NCBI GenBank assembly: GCA_024663395.1
Contig: JANFAH010000124.1
Coordinates: 20,165 to 84,164 of the forward strand
Source of the DNA: Pisolithus tinctorius
Lineage: Eukaryota; Basidiomycota; Agaricomycetes; Boletales; Pisolithaceae
Length of the DNA stretch: 64,000 nt
Direction: 5' to 3'
Positions 11,156-20,994 of this stretch are shown in pieces. How positions within the stretch are numbered: position 1 is the first letter of the stretch; each line of letters begins with the position of its first letter. A program made the position numbers and the translations under genes. The notes beneath the pieces are model-generated. The model saw only the letters and a list, made by a program, of their open reading frames with translations, made no database searches and was not told where the DNA came from.

Positions 11156-11420
11156 ACAGGGACAGTGGTATGGAAGTTAGGGCAAGACAAAATCCTCTTT
11201 ACCCCTGGGTGTCATCAGAAGGATATGCCACTGAACTGCCATGGAGCAGAATCCTGTGCTTCCATCTGGCCCTGAATATTGCCTTTGGTCACATATGACC
11301 AAATAATCCTTCCCCAGTCATCTACAGTTCAGATCAGAGCAAGATCTAGTGAACCCTCTTATGGTGCTCAGAGCACAAGGAGGTTTTGTCTCACCCCGAC
11401 TTCCATATCAGTGTTCCTGG

Positions 11421-12074
11421 GCCAGAAATGCATTGGTTGAGAGGGGACTGGTTTGTACATCATGTTCTGAAGTGCCAGATTGACCTCCAAAACATTCTCA
11501 GCCTTCCAAGTACTGATTAGTCCCAGAACACATCAGGCATGGGGGGGTAAACAGTCCAGGAAATGACTGACAGCAGGTTTTTCAAGGGACTGATTGTTCT
11601 GAGAGCATGTTATACTGATGGCACTGTTGTGGCCACCAGTATTTGATAAGAATTCCTTGAGAAAATGACCATGTGAGCTAGAGAGATGATTTCATGAGTT
11701 GTGGTAAAAGAGGGAGGATTAATGGTACAAGTCCAATGTTTGTCATTGTTTACATGCTGACAAATCATCTGGATGATCATGTGGTTTATTATGTAAGCAT
11801 TTTTTCCCATCCTCCATGCCCTTAATCCCATCAAAAGGTCACATTTCATGATTTCACCAGTCAGGGACAAAAGCGTTGCAATGCACTTTTCAGAAAGAAT
11901 AGGGTGTATCTTGGCATGTATTGCTTTGTTTGGACTGAACCTTAGTGCTCTGGAAAGCTTAGAGTCACCCCTTTCCAATGGTATAGGTATCATTATTATC
12001 CGTGCAGAATAGCCTGAGCTACATCAGCAACAAGTCACACCTCACAAACATTGCAACGCTTTTGTCCCTCACTG
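11421..12074 (-). repeat. Right 654-bp arm of the palindromic element
   Basis: Exact reverse complement of 10502-11155 by reading. The first mismatch towards the centre is at 11156/11420; further inward only patches match, with a short palindrome (TTTGGTCA/TGACCAAA) near 11284-11303. Confidence 0.85.
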
Positions 12075-12076
12075 TA

Positions 12077-12266
12077 GAACAACTACACAAAGAAATACTC
12101 GCTGCACTACCCTTGGACCCACTGTCCCAACACCAACTCACAGACACCTCCAACCCTCGGTGGTTGATCAATAGCACTGGCCTGCTGCACCTTGATAACC
12201 AGATCTATGTACCAGATGCCAACAACCTTCAGCTCAAGGTCCTTCAGTACAAGCATGATCACCCGC
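12077..12266 (+). pseudogene. Element D RNase H-integrase linker
   Basis: Continues D's Pol after the palindromic element: ...INSTGLLHLDNQIYVPD...VLQYKHDHPL. The Y/K-H-D-H motif begins the HHCC zinc-binding N-terminus of integrase. It is cut by the next insertion and resumes near 13271 with GHLGQN. Confidence 0.82.
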
Positions 12267-13263
12267 TGTAGGGAGCCGTATACTCCCTGAGGCTGGAACA
12301 GGAACCTGTCACTAAATTCTGCAGGCCTCTATGACAAACCCATTTCAGAATTTTTCCTGCTCGTGACCTCGTGTTTCCTCCCAACCCCTGTCGCCTTCGG
12401 AGTTTCTACCGACCTTCCGCATGTCACTCAGTCATCAAAACGCTGATCTGGAAATTCCGCATTCGTGCAGAGTCATCCAGAATTCAGTAGCCGTGCCTCC
12501 CCTCAGCCACATCACCAGTCGTCCGTGCCACTTTCCTCTAAAAAACTCCAGATTCCCCTGTTGCCCTAAATTCCGCAAGCTGGACTTCGTGCCAGTATGC
12601 TACGCTCTGCCCTCCTGTGCCACTCAGCTCCACCTCCCACTTGTACGCATACTCTCGTTCTGTTGGAAGATACCCCTTACTGTTGTCCCGCTCTTGCTCT
12701 CGTCTACTACCCAACAGTCTATTTCACGTGCTTCTGTATTTCGCTGATGTCTGACGTCCCTTCCTTTATTTTCCGGTCTTTTAGTTTTCCTGCCCCACCT
12801 TACTCCGACTCGTACCTACTTTCCCTGTACTATATAATTCTGCCATGATGTCGGAAAATAGAGCACCCACCTTTTGAGTCGCTATCCGTGTGTGTTCTGC
12901 AAGTTCGAGAGTTTCAAGAGTCTAAAGTGCGTACATAGAGTCTGCTGCGTCTTCAGTGTCCCCAGAGGTCTTCGTGTCTCCTGCGTCCTCCAGCCCTGCA
13001 CACCTAATCCCGTGTCCCTTTCGCTTCGAATTCGCTCCTCTTGATGTGTAGCGACCCCTCAGAATTTCATATACCCATCTTGCTGTTCCTCATGCGTCTA
13101 CATCTGCCTGGAATTAAATTCCGCATCTCTCGCTCAAATTTCCCCACCGCTTCTAAGCCCTTTCTCGACCTCTCCTTCCACACAGTACCCCTTGGGACGA
13201 TCCTAGGGAATTCTCCCTTCACCCTTCCTCTAGTCGCACGCTTCCCAGAAGTCGTGTCTCACA
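12267..13263 (+). mobile_element. 997-bp solo-LTR-like insertion in D's integrase zinc domain
   Basis: Begins TGTAGGGAGCC and ends GTCTCACA, sits inside the integrase frame (HDHPL before, GHLGQN after) and has a TATA-like box (CTATATAATT, about 12827). Flanks read CCGC on the left and CCAC on the right, which would be a 4-bp duplication if one CpG transition occurred. Pyrimidine-rich, no recognised coding. The strand is inferred from the TATA box only. Confidence 0.5.
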
Positions 13264-13267
13264 CCAC

Positions 13268-14538
13268 TGTCAGGACACTTAGGCCAGAATCAGATGTTGG
13301 AACTGATCTGGCGAGAGTACACCTGGCCCAGCATTTGCACCTTCGTCAAGGAGTATGTGAGGTCCTGCACTACATGCGCAAGAGCCAAAACACCCAGACA
13401 CCAACCATATGGCACCCTGAAACAATTGCTGATACCAGAAAAGCCATGGAACTCCATCTCTATGGATTTCATTGAGCACCTACCAGCATCCGGTGGTCAC
13501 ACTGCTATCCTGGTGGTCATTGACTGACTGTCCAAGCAGGCTATATTCATACCCACCCATGACACTATTACCTCCCCCAAGCTTGCTAAGCTCTTTCTAC
13601 TCCATGTCTTCTCAAAACACGGTGTCCCAGCACATGTAACCTCCGACCAAGGCTCTGAATTTGTCTCACACTTCTTCTGGTCCTTGGGTAAAGCACTGGA
13701 TATGCACCTACACTTCACTTCTGGATACCACCTGGAAGGAGATGGCCAGACTGAACAAGCAAACCAGACCTTGGAACAGTACCTCCAGGTATACTGCAAC
13801 TACCAACAGGACAACTGGGCCGAGTTACTTCTGTTGGCTGAGTTTGCCTACAACAATGCCCCAAGTGCCACCACTGGTGTTTCCCCTTTCTTTGCCAACA
13901 AGGGCTATCACCCTAACCTCTCAGTCTTCCCCGAAAGGGACTTGTCCTTGGCACAGGCTAGGGACTATGCCATGGACCTAGACAAACTACACCAGTTCCT
14001 ATGTGAAGAGATGGCACTAGCCCAGGCTAGATACCAAGGTCCGGCAGATACAAAAAGGCTACCAGCACCCAAGATCAACCTCAGTGATCAGGTCTATGTC
14101 AAAGCCAAGTACTTCTGGACCACAAGGCCATCACAGAAACTCACTGACAAGAACCTAGGCCCCTACTCAGTAATAGCCCAACCTGGCACCCACTTGTTCA
14201 CCCTTCATCTCCCAGACTCCATGTGTGCAGTACACCTGGTGTTCCACATGTCACAACTAGAACCAGCACATCCCAATGTCATCCCAAACCAAACACAGCC
14301 ACCACCACCACCGGTCGAGGTGGATGGTGAACCAGAGTACGAGATTGCTGAGATCCTCGACTCAAAGGTAGACCAGTGACAAAAGTGCAAACTACAGTAC
14401 TTGGTGCACTGGGCTGGCTATGAGGGCACCAATGAGGAAACATCCTGGCTGCCAGCCACCGAGCTGGGCAATGCTGAGGACCTACTCATGGCTTTCCACA
14501 CCAGTTATCCTGGTAAACCTGGACTGACCTCTAGCTGA
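13268..14538 (+). pseudogene. Element D integrase and chromodomain
   Basis: Integrase inserts the cDNA into the genome; the C-terminal chromodomain of chromoviruses is thought to steer it to heterochromatin. Visible: CTTC (end of HHCC), core motif SMDFIEHLP with the first catalytic D, VTSDQGSEFVS with the second D, and HLEGDGQTEQANQ with the catalytic E. Then come the GPYSVI/HLVFHMSQLEP module, a proline run, and the chromodomain YEIAEILDSK...LQYLVHWAGYEG...TSWLP ending about 14536. TGA at 13525-13527 falls in the normally conserved VDRLSK stretch (arginine expected) and another at 14377-14379 between strands of the chromodomain. The three catalytic residues are intact. Confidence 0.9.
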
Positions 14539-15164
14539 AACAACCATCTACACTTTCTCTTCTCTCCTCCTTCCTTGTAGTTACCTTCTCTTACTATAGC
14601 AGGATAGTTGACGCATTAAAAAAGAAAGATATATATACACGGTATTTACATTTACATTGGCATTCGGCTCAGGCCAGCATACTCACTTGGAATCCCCCTT
14701 GAACACCTCCCCCTCGCTCATCTGAAGCTCCTTGTCCTCCCTACTCTCTGACCCGGTGTAAGTGATGTATTTAGCGATCCTAGGGAGTCCTGGGGACTCC
14801 TGAGGGTAGATAGAAAGGGGTCAGGTTTGACCCAGAGGAGCTCTGAGCTTGGAGTGGTAAAAAGAGGTAAAGGAGTGACTGGAGTTGGTCAAAATGAATG
14901 GAGTGGGGAAACAAGTGAGTAATGGCATCTGGTGGTTGTCTGGGAGTGCCTCAGCAAGGGCTTTTCGCAGTCTTTCTTTCGCAGTCTTCAATTTCACAGT
15001 CTTTGCAGTCTGGTTCCTTCTTTTTTTTTTTGTTGTGTACTGTAGACCTAAACTAGTGCGCAAAAATGCTGACTAAGCTACCAAAAATGCGCCACAAAGG
15101 TAGGCTAAGTATCACTAATGTAAAATCAAAGCAAAAACACAATAGAAAAGATAAAATAATTGAA
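14539..15164. other. Non-coding stretch of element D
   Basis: Between the chromodomain stop and the antisense ORF. Contains an A/T-rich patch with TATATATACAC at about 14630 and poly-T near 15010-15020. No gene recognised on either strand. Confidence 0.5.
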
Positions 15165-16185
15165 TCACCTCAGTAGGGAGTACTTATTCCCTACACTGGA
15201 CCACTGACCCTTCATGCACATGTCCTCAGGCTGGCACATGATCCTCTCGTCCAACTCCACCCCCGCTCCCTCGCAATCTGACTGGAGGCTCTTGAGCTCC
15301 AGGGCTGCCATGTCTGAGTGCAGCTCTTTGCTGGACTCAGATGCCAGGGGGGTCAGACAAAGGACAAACTTGAACTCACCCAGCAAATCACCTAGCTGGC
15401 TGTTGAACCAGTGCTGGGTCTCCCTCCTGGCTCGCATTTCTGTGGTCTGACGGTCAATAGCAGCTGCAATCAGCTCAAAACCCTTGGTCACCACCACAAC
15501 CAAAGGATCAGAGGAGGTGGTAGTGGACGCTACCACTCCCAAGGGGCCGGCTTCTGACTCACCGGGCACCCCAGACCTGGTTCGAACGACTTTCCTCTTC
15601 TCCCCAGCCCTCGGCAATGTAGTGTCCTCCAGCGCCCACTTCTTCCCAGACTTCACCCCAGTCTCCTCAACCTCAGGCTCTACTCCCTCGGGCAGCTTGC
15701 ACCTGACCTTCATCTTGGTGCACTGATCGCATGTCCTCTTCTTGCACATGACTGAAGGTGCACGACACCTGCCCCTTTTTGCACTGTTTGCACAACCTGG
15801 CACCTGCAGCACTGGTACCCTTGTCCTGCACCTTACCCTTCGGCTCTCCTGCTTTCTGCTGCGCCTGGCCCTCCTGTTCCCAGCGTTCAGCCTCCAACTG
15901 CTCCTGCTCTTTCCTCTCAGCCTCTAGCCACTCCCTTTCACACCATTTGGCTTCCACCTGCTCCCTCTCATGCTGCTTTGCCTCTAGTCGCTCCCTCTCG
16001 AGCCTCTCTGCCTCAAGCCAGGCAGCCTCTTCCCTTGCAGCCTTGTGCTGCTTGCGCTTGGCCATCTTAGCCTGAATGTCAGCTTCTTCATCGTCACTGG
16101 TAATCTGGAGCTTGGGTGTGGTGGCCTTCTGGAGACCAGATGGGTCATTGGATTCACACAGAGAGACTTGATGAGTAGAGGACAT
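15165..16185 (-). pseudogene. Antisense ORF of element D: coiled-coil plus two Cys clusters (frameshifted)
   Basis: Reads from 16185 leftwards. The N-terminal part is a long charged helix (repeats of [11 protein letters not shown] type, about residues 45-120), a strong coiled-coil candidate. It is followed by Cys clusters [11 protein letters not shown] and [11 protein letters not shown] (C-x2-C-x6-C, resembling half of a fungal Zn2Cys6 module) and a C-terminal helical region. A one-base frameshift near 15790 separates the clusters. Proteins of this build are common as unnamed families in Agaricomycetes. It lies between D's chromodomain and polypurine tract on the opposite strand, so it seems to travel with the element. 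Function unknown; a nucleic-acid-binding role is inference. Confidence 0.65.
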
Positions 16186-16311
16186 GATGGAGGGTCAGGG
16201 AGAAGCAGTCTTTGCTAAGATGCACCTTTTTAACCCCAGGGAACACATGTTCTACCGACATGGCAACTGCTGACCTCATGTACCTTAGGGTGGGTCTCGA
16301 GGGCTCAACCC

Positions 16312-16326
16312 TAAGGGGGGGATACT
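16312..16326 (+). promoter_or_regulatory. Polypurine tract of element D
   Basis: CTAAGGGGGGGATAC immediately before the LTR start TGTCATATAC. Nearly identical in tract and LTR start to the LARD's minus-strand copy at 2229-2244. Confidence 0.8.
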
Positions 16327-16805
16327 GTCATATACCGAGAAGCCCACAGTTCAGTCTTAGGTTCTGAACACCAGGTCAATGCCAAATGCCGAAACAAAGT
16401 CTGTTCCTTACTATACTTTTCTAGTTAGCCTTTGTACTGCCCTCACTTGTGCCAAGGCAGTGTCTGTCTTTGGCTCTCCAATCCCTGCCTTCTTGTTTAA
16501 CCTCTAGTTCCTTGCACAGCTATTTAGTCTTCACTGGTAACCCCAGCCTTTGGGTTGCCAGTCTTCAGTATATATACTCTATGTATGTTGTACTTAGTTC
16601 CTCAGTCTGAATATCAACCTAGTTCACCCCAAGTCCCCAGCTTAAGCCTGAGTCAACTCTTGGCTTTTGCTCCTGACCCCCTTTGGCTCTCTCTGACTTC
16701 AACCCAGCTTGCACAAGGGTCTAGTGCACGAGCTAAGACCAAGGGTTGTTGCACCCGGCACTCAGCCTTTGGCCTTCGACCCCTGTCCTAGTCATGAACT
16801 TAACA
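16327..16805 (+). repeat. 3' LTR of element D
   Basis: 479 bp, TGTCATATAC...GAACTTAACA. TATA box TATATATA at 16569-16576; about 30 nt later comes the presumed transcript start CTCAGTCTGAATATCAACC (from 16601), which matches the LARD's start region almost base for base. Right flank CTCCG is the first 5 bp of interrupted element E. Confidence 0.82.
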
Positions 16806-17808
16806 CTCCGGGTTTGAACTCATAGCTTCATATTGACCCTTTCACCCTCTGCTCGAACTCCTTTGCCATCTGGCACCATGCCTTGTATACTTGTTGACAA
16901 ACCCACTGTAAGTCTTCCTGTCTTTGCTGCAGCTGGTGGCACCTATACAAAATCAGTTCTTTGGTCAAATACTTATCCTTGTCCCAATTCATCAGAAAAG
17001 TTGCTTCAGCGAAGTCAAATGGCAATCTTGGCTTGATCCCATGGACCATCTGATACAGTGAAAGTTTCATCAACTTTTGTGTCATCACCCTTTCAGCCCA
17101 GAACACCAACAGTGCATACAACAACCATTTGCCTATTTTGCCTTTGCAAGTCTTGACAAGAGCTTCTTGAATGGTTAGGTGTCTTCTCTTGACAACTCCA
17201 TTGGCCTGAGAGTTGTATGCTGAAATCTTTATATGCCTGATATTGTACTTCTTTGCAAGGTAGGCAAGGGCCTGTTTGAACACAGAGCCATTGTCTGTGA
17301 CAATCTCTCCTATGGCACCCCACTGACACAAGATCTGTTCAAATATGAATCATCCTAAAGTTTGTCCTGTCTCTGCATGCAGCATCTGCCATTTGGGATA
17401 CAAAGTCAGAGAGCACCTAGCTTGTACTATGTACCGGAACCCATTCAATTTTGGCATCACCATTGAATCCATGTATGCCTTGTAAAACAGAGGCTCGGGC
17501 ATGGCTATGACAGGTGGGATATGGATCTTGTCCATGCATCAAATTTGACACTCATGGCAGGTGTGGAGGAACCATCAAACATCTCGATCTAGTGACAGCC
17601 ACCAAAAATGAATCAGTAATCTTGACTTAGTGGGGAACACTCCCTTGTGACCCAAATCATTGTGTGCTTGCTTCATCAACTCCAGGCATTTCTCATATGC
17701 AGGTACTACCTGATGCTGTCCCCTCAGTTCCCAGTGCCATAGTTCTCTGTTCTTCAAGAAGAATCTCGCCACATATTTGATTAACAAGTTCAGGTCTAAG
17801 TCTGACAT
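16806..17808 (-). pseudogene. Element E integrase
   Basis: Visible blocks: HNDLGHKGVFPTKSRLLIHFWWL (zinc-region helix), CHECQ, KAYMDSM with the first catalytic D, IVTDNGSVF with the second D, then YNSQANGVVKRRH where the catalytic E should precede RRH. Here it is K: codon AAG, plus-strand 17188-17190, a CpG-type change from GAG. Followed by the PFDFAEATFL and HQLQQRQEDL blocks and EFKPG, where element D interrupts. In-frame stops near 17348 and 17580. Confidence 0.85.
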
Positions 17809-18520
17809 TCCAGGCAGTCACTGTTGATCTTTGAGGAACTTGCGAACTACCTCCAACCATTCATCTTGCCACTTCCCTTTCTCTGTCCTTGGGATTTCTA
17901 TATCAGCGGTAGCATCTGTCCCTGATGCCTGTGATAAAACCACCTGGGTCTTGGTCGCTTCGCTCAACCTCTCCAAGCTCTGCTCTCCAATGTAGGGGAT
18001 CCATCCCTGTTTCAGCTTGACAACCTTTTGACTTTGGAAGAAAGCTTCTTCTCATTCACCTCACTGAGGGTTGAGGAGTTTGACTGTGAATGATCCTACC
18101 TCGTCAATCCAATCTTCATAATCATCCTCCAGTTCTGGATCCTCATCTGCTCAGGTCTCCTCAATAACCCATCTGGGCCTCTATGCTTCTCCACCAGTAC
18201 ATGTATCAGTTCGAATTTGAAGAGGAGTATACCAGCAATCATCAATTGATGGTTGCATTCAGTTGCAGGTCGAGGTTATTGATCATACCCTTGATGTACT
18301 TGGTGTTGACTTCCACAGCTAAATCTTTAACTCCGAATATGTGGTTGTGTACATCCCAAAGCACATGAAATAGACTGAACAACTCTAGCTTCACCTGGCT
18401 ATAATGACTTTCCCTTTTGTTGAAGGCAATCAATCTGAACCTTGACAGATAACACTTTGAATCTTCTCCAACCTGTAAAAGTAGGTAGCCTACTGCCAAG
18501 TGTGAGGTGTCAACAGCCAG
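17809..18520 (-). pseudogene. Element E RNase H and linker to integrase
   Basis: About 18242-18499 reads MAVGYLLLQVGED...FNKRESHYSQVKLELFSLFHVL...NTKYIKGMINNLDLQLNATIN, the RNase H fold of this gypsy lineage (E in the KLEL helix, D/N in the VNTKYI strand). The linker beyond (17809-18241) is frameshifted and acidic. Confidence 0.75.
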
Positions 18521-19942
18521 AATGACTCACCATCCTGACTTGTAATCTATTGGTCTTAATGCTGGCAAGCTGGTGAGTGCTTCCTTCAAGTCGTCCATCA
18601 CTGCTTCATGTACTTCATCAAATCTGAAGACTACTCCCTTCTTGGTCAATTCAATCAATGGTTTTGCTCTTTTTGCATAGTCTCAGATGAAGATGTGACA
18701 GTAGCTGCAGAGGCCTAAAAAGCCTCACACTTCTGTGATGTTCTTGCAGTAGGGCCAATCTTGAATCTTCTGTACTTTGGATTCATTGGGTATTTGGCCT
18801 TCATATGAAACCTTGTGTCCCACTATGGTGATAGATGGGACTGCCACTGCAAATTTCTTTGCAGAGACAGTAGCTCCAACATGCTTGAGGCACTGTAGAA
18901 CTCAATTAGTACTGACGAGGTGGTCCCATATGAACCTCCTGATTCCTGAATTCCCTTCGATCATTTCATACATTCCATCTTCTCACATGTACCTCAACCA
19001 TGGTCCTTTTACTGGTATGTTGTCAATAAACAGCATGGTTACTTCTGGTGTTTCCTCCCTGAGTGTAAATGACATGTCCCCATGGAACACTTGTACAGCA
19101 TTCATATAGCCCATGGGGAGTTTGGTCAACCTGAACATGCTGATTGGCATTTGAAAGGTCATAAGGTCTCGATAGTCTTTGTGGATCACTTGGTGGTTGT
19201 AACCAACCATAAGGTCATACATGCCATACACTGAGTGTCCTGCAAACTCTTCTGCGATACTGTCCACATGCAGGGGAACTCCTGAATCCTGTATCAAGAC
19301 CACATTGAGTGGCTGTAAGTCATGGACTAGCCACAACGATTTCCCATCCTTCTTCACCACACAAAACCATCTCAATCAATAAGACAAAGTCGATGGTTCA
19401 TAAACTCCTGCCACAATCTTTTCCTTGATTATTTGCATGACATCCCCATAGATTGCCAGCAGAATGGGTATATTCCGATACACCCATGGCTTCTGTGGGA
19501 CTGTTGGAATCTTGAGAGGTGGGAACATATCCTCTCTGAACATCCCCCTTTCACTCGTGTCCCAAGTGAAAGCCTTCTTGTGGATTTGTACTAGCCACTT
19601 GACTAGTTTGAGTTCTTTGGGCCACAAAAATCCACCTGGGTCCCATTCAAACTTGTCTGCTTGCTCCTGGTTAAGTTGTTCCCCAGGTGTGAACTCTGGG
19701 GGTTTAACTGGTATCTGGGGGAGGTTAGCTAAAGGGTCCCCCACTTCTCTCCTCTCGACTCTAAACTCTGCTGGTGTCTCTGTCACAACTGGCCGAACCT
19801 TCTTCACCACAGGTTTGTACTTCATCACTTGCTTTTTCCATTCTTCCTTGTCCTGTAGCTCGGTGGTCAGACTCTCTACCAAATAAGATTCGAAATGTAA
19901 ACCCAAGGACTCGACGTCCTCCTCTGTCATCACAAACATCAT
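18521..19942 (-). pseudogene. Element E reverse transcriptase with N-terminal linker
   Basis: 19376-19942 is the linker and RT entry (PPLKIPTVPQKPWVYRNIP...KEKIVAGVYEPS). 18983-19375 has FCVVKKDGKSLWLVHDLQPLN, YDLMVGYNHQVI, FQMPISMFRLTKLPMGYMNAV and the catalytic box FIDNIPVKGP. The second catalytic aspartate of the expected FIDD is asparagine (AAC, plus-strand 19019-19021), a CpG-type transition. The thumb lies in 18521-18982 in broken frames. RT cannot be active. Confidence 0.85.
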
Positions 19943-20994
19943 CTTGTAACCTTTTGGTTTTGCCCCTGGGCACTCAATCTCTGTTTCTTCACTTCAACCT
20001 TCTTCCTCGATGCTTGTATCCATTCCTCCTTCTTCGCTTCCCTTACAAAAAGGTTCATCTCTTTGATACTGTCCTGTGTCTTTGTGATAAACATCTTGCA
20101 ATTTGATTTCTATACCTGCAGGAAAAGTCAGTGCATTATTCATGCTCAATCTAAAAGAAACTCTATGGCTGGTCGCCTCTATGTTTAATGTCAATTCTTG
20201 TTTTCTGTTTTCTGTTATATCTTGAAACTGTGAGTTGAAGTCCAAGATGTATGTACTTGATTTTTTCTTATATACCACTATAGGCTGAGCAAGCTATCCC
20301 AGCCTTACAGGGGTGGCTGATCCCATCAAAACATCTCCTCACTGGCTATTCAAGTCCTGGACGAAGTCTAAAAACCCTTGTCCTGCAGTTGACATTGCAT
20401 CCTATGGGGTTTGCGCCCAATCCTCCGAATATACTCCTTCTGCAAGACCATGTCCCTAAACTGAGGGAACTGGGTGAGGGACCTTCTCAGTTGCAGTGAG
20501 ATCTGGATCCTCTTTTCTGTCTCTGGATCTGTAAACTCAAGTGTCTGTTGTCTGTTCCTAAAGTCTTGTGTCCTAGCCTGAATCGCACATAGGAATGGCC
20601 TGCCCAGGAGGATATCAAAGGGAGCTGACTTGATGACTTGAATTGGCACTCACACTTCTGCTGGACTGATCCTGAGCGAAGCATCTCGCACCAGGCCCAG
20701 CATCTTGTCCTTCGACTGGTTCACAGCTTCCATAATGATTCAGCTATCTCCCTCAATGGGGAGATGCAGCACTTCAGTGATTTCCTGTTGCAAAGCCACT
20801 ATTTGCAAACCACTGTTGAGAATCCCTTCAAGCATGACCTTCTCAGCCAGCTTGACCTCTACCATTGTAAGTGGCATTGAATCCATCTGCGCATACCTCT
20901 CTTCTCCTATACTGCACTCAAACACCCTCACATCAATCAACTGCAGTGACCCTTCCAGCATACCCAACGCATCTGAGAAGGTTGCACTGGGCAC
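19943..20994 (-). pseudogene. Element E protease region
   Basis: 20740-20994 and 20368-20649 together give an aspartic protease: VMLEGILNSGLQIVALQ (D-S-G expected; the aspartate codon is now AAC, plus-strand 20815-20817, and the following serine-type position is leucine) and FDILLGRPFL, the hydrophobic flap-end motif. 19994-20278 is the linker to RT. Stop at about 20650. Confidence 0.75.

Larger units (their letters stand above)
10502..12074. mobile_element. Palindromic TA-flanked element (Tc1/mariner-like, non-autonomous)
   Basis: 1573 bp beginning CAGTGAGGGACAAAAGCG and ending with its reverse complement, flanked by TA at 10500-10501 and 12075-12076. Removing the element and one TA restores D's frame (LLMDI joined to EQLHKEILAALP), which fixes both ends. 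CAGTG-starting ends and a TA duplication are typical of Tc1/mariner elements. The two arms (10502-11155, 11421-12074) are identical as read; the core between them is diverged. No transposase is encoded; the mirror-image 127-codon ORFs in the arms match no family I know. Confidence 0.82.
1..16805 (+). mobile_element. Ty3/gypsy chromovirus D (5' end outside window), heavily interrupted
   Basis: Plus-strand LTR retrotransposon whose 5' LTR and most of gag lie left of the window. Reading rightwards and skipping insertions, the order is protease, reverse transcriptase, RNase H, integrase, chromodomain, an antisense ORF, a polypurine tract and the 3' LTR. It is interrupted by the LARD C-prime (416-8020), a small solo LTR (8125-8508), a palindromic TA element (10502-12074) and a 997-bp LTR-like block (12267-13263); across the LARD and palindrome sites the coding frame resumes exactly. 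D itself sits in the integrase gene of minus-strand element E: the E reading frame runs up to the end of D's LTR, followed by CTCCG (16806-16810), the presumed target duplication whose left copy is outside. D is dead: several in-frame TGA codons stand where arginine is expected. Confidence 0.9.

Noticed and set aside
14885..15076. Hydrophobic plus-strand ORF (FAVFNFTVFAVWFLLFFFVV)
   Set aside because: Created by a poly-T run; no homologous copy and no context supporting a gene.
16806..16810. D and LARD C both inserted next to CTCCG, suggesting a preferred target
   Set aside because: Two cases only, and the other LARD insertions use GTTCC and AAGAC; chance is sufficient.
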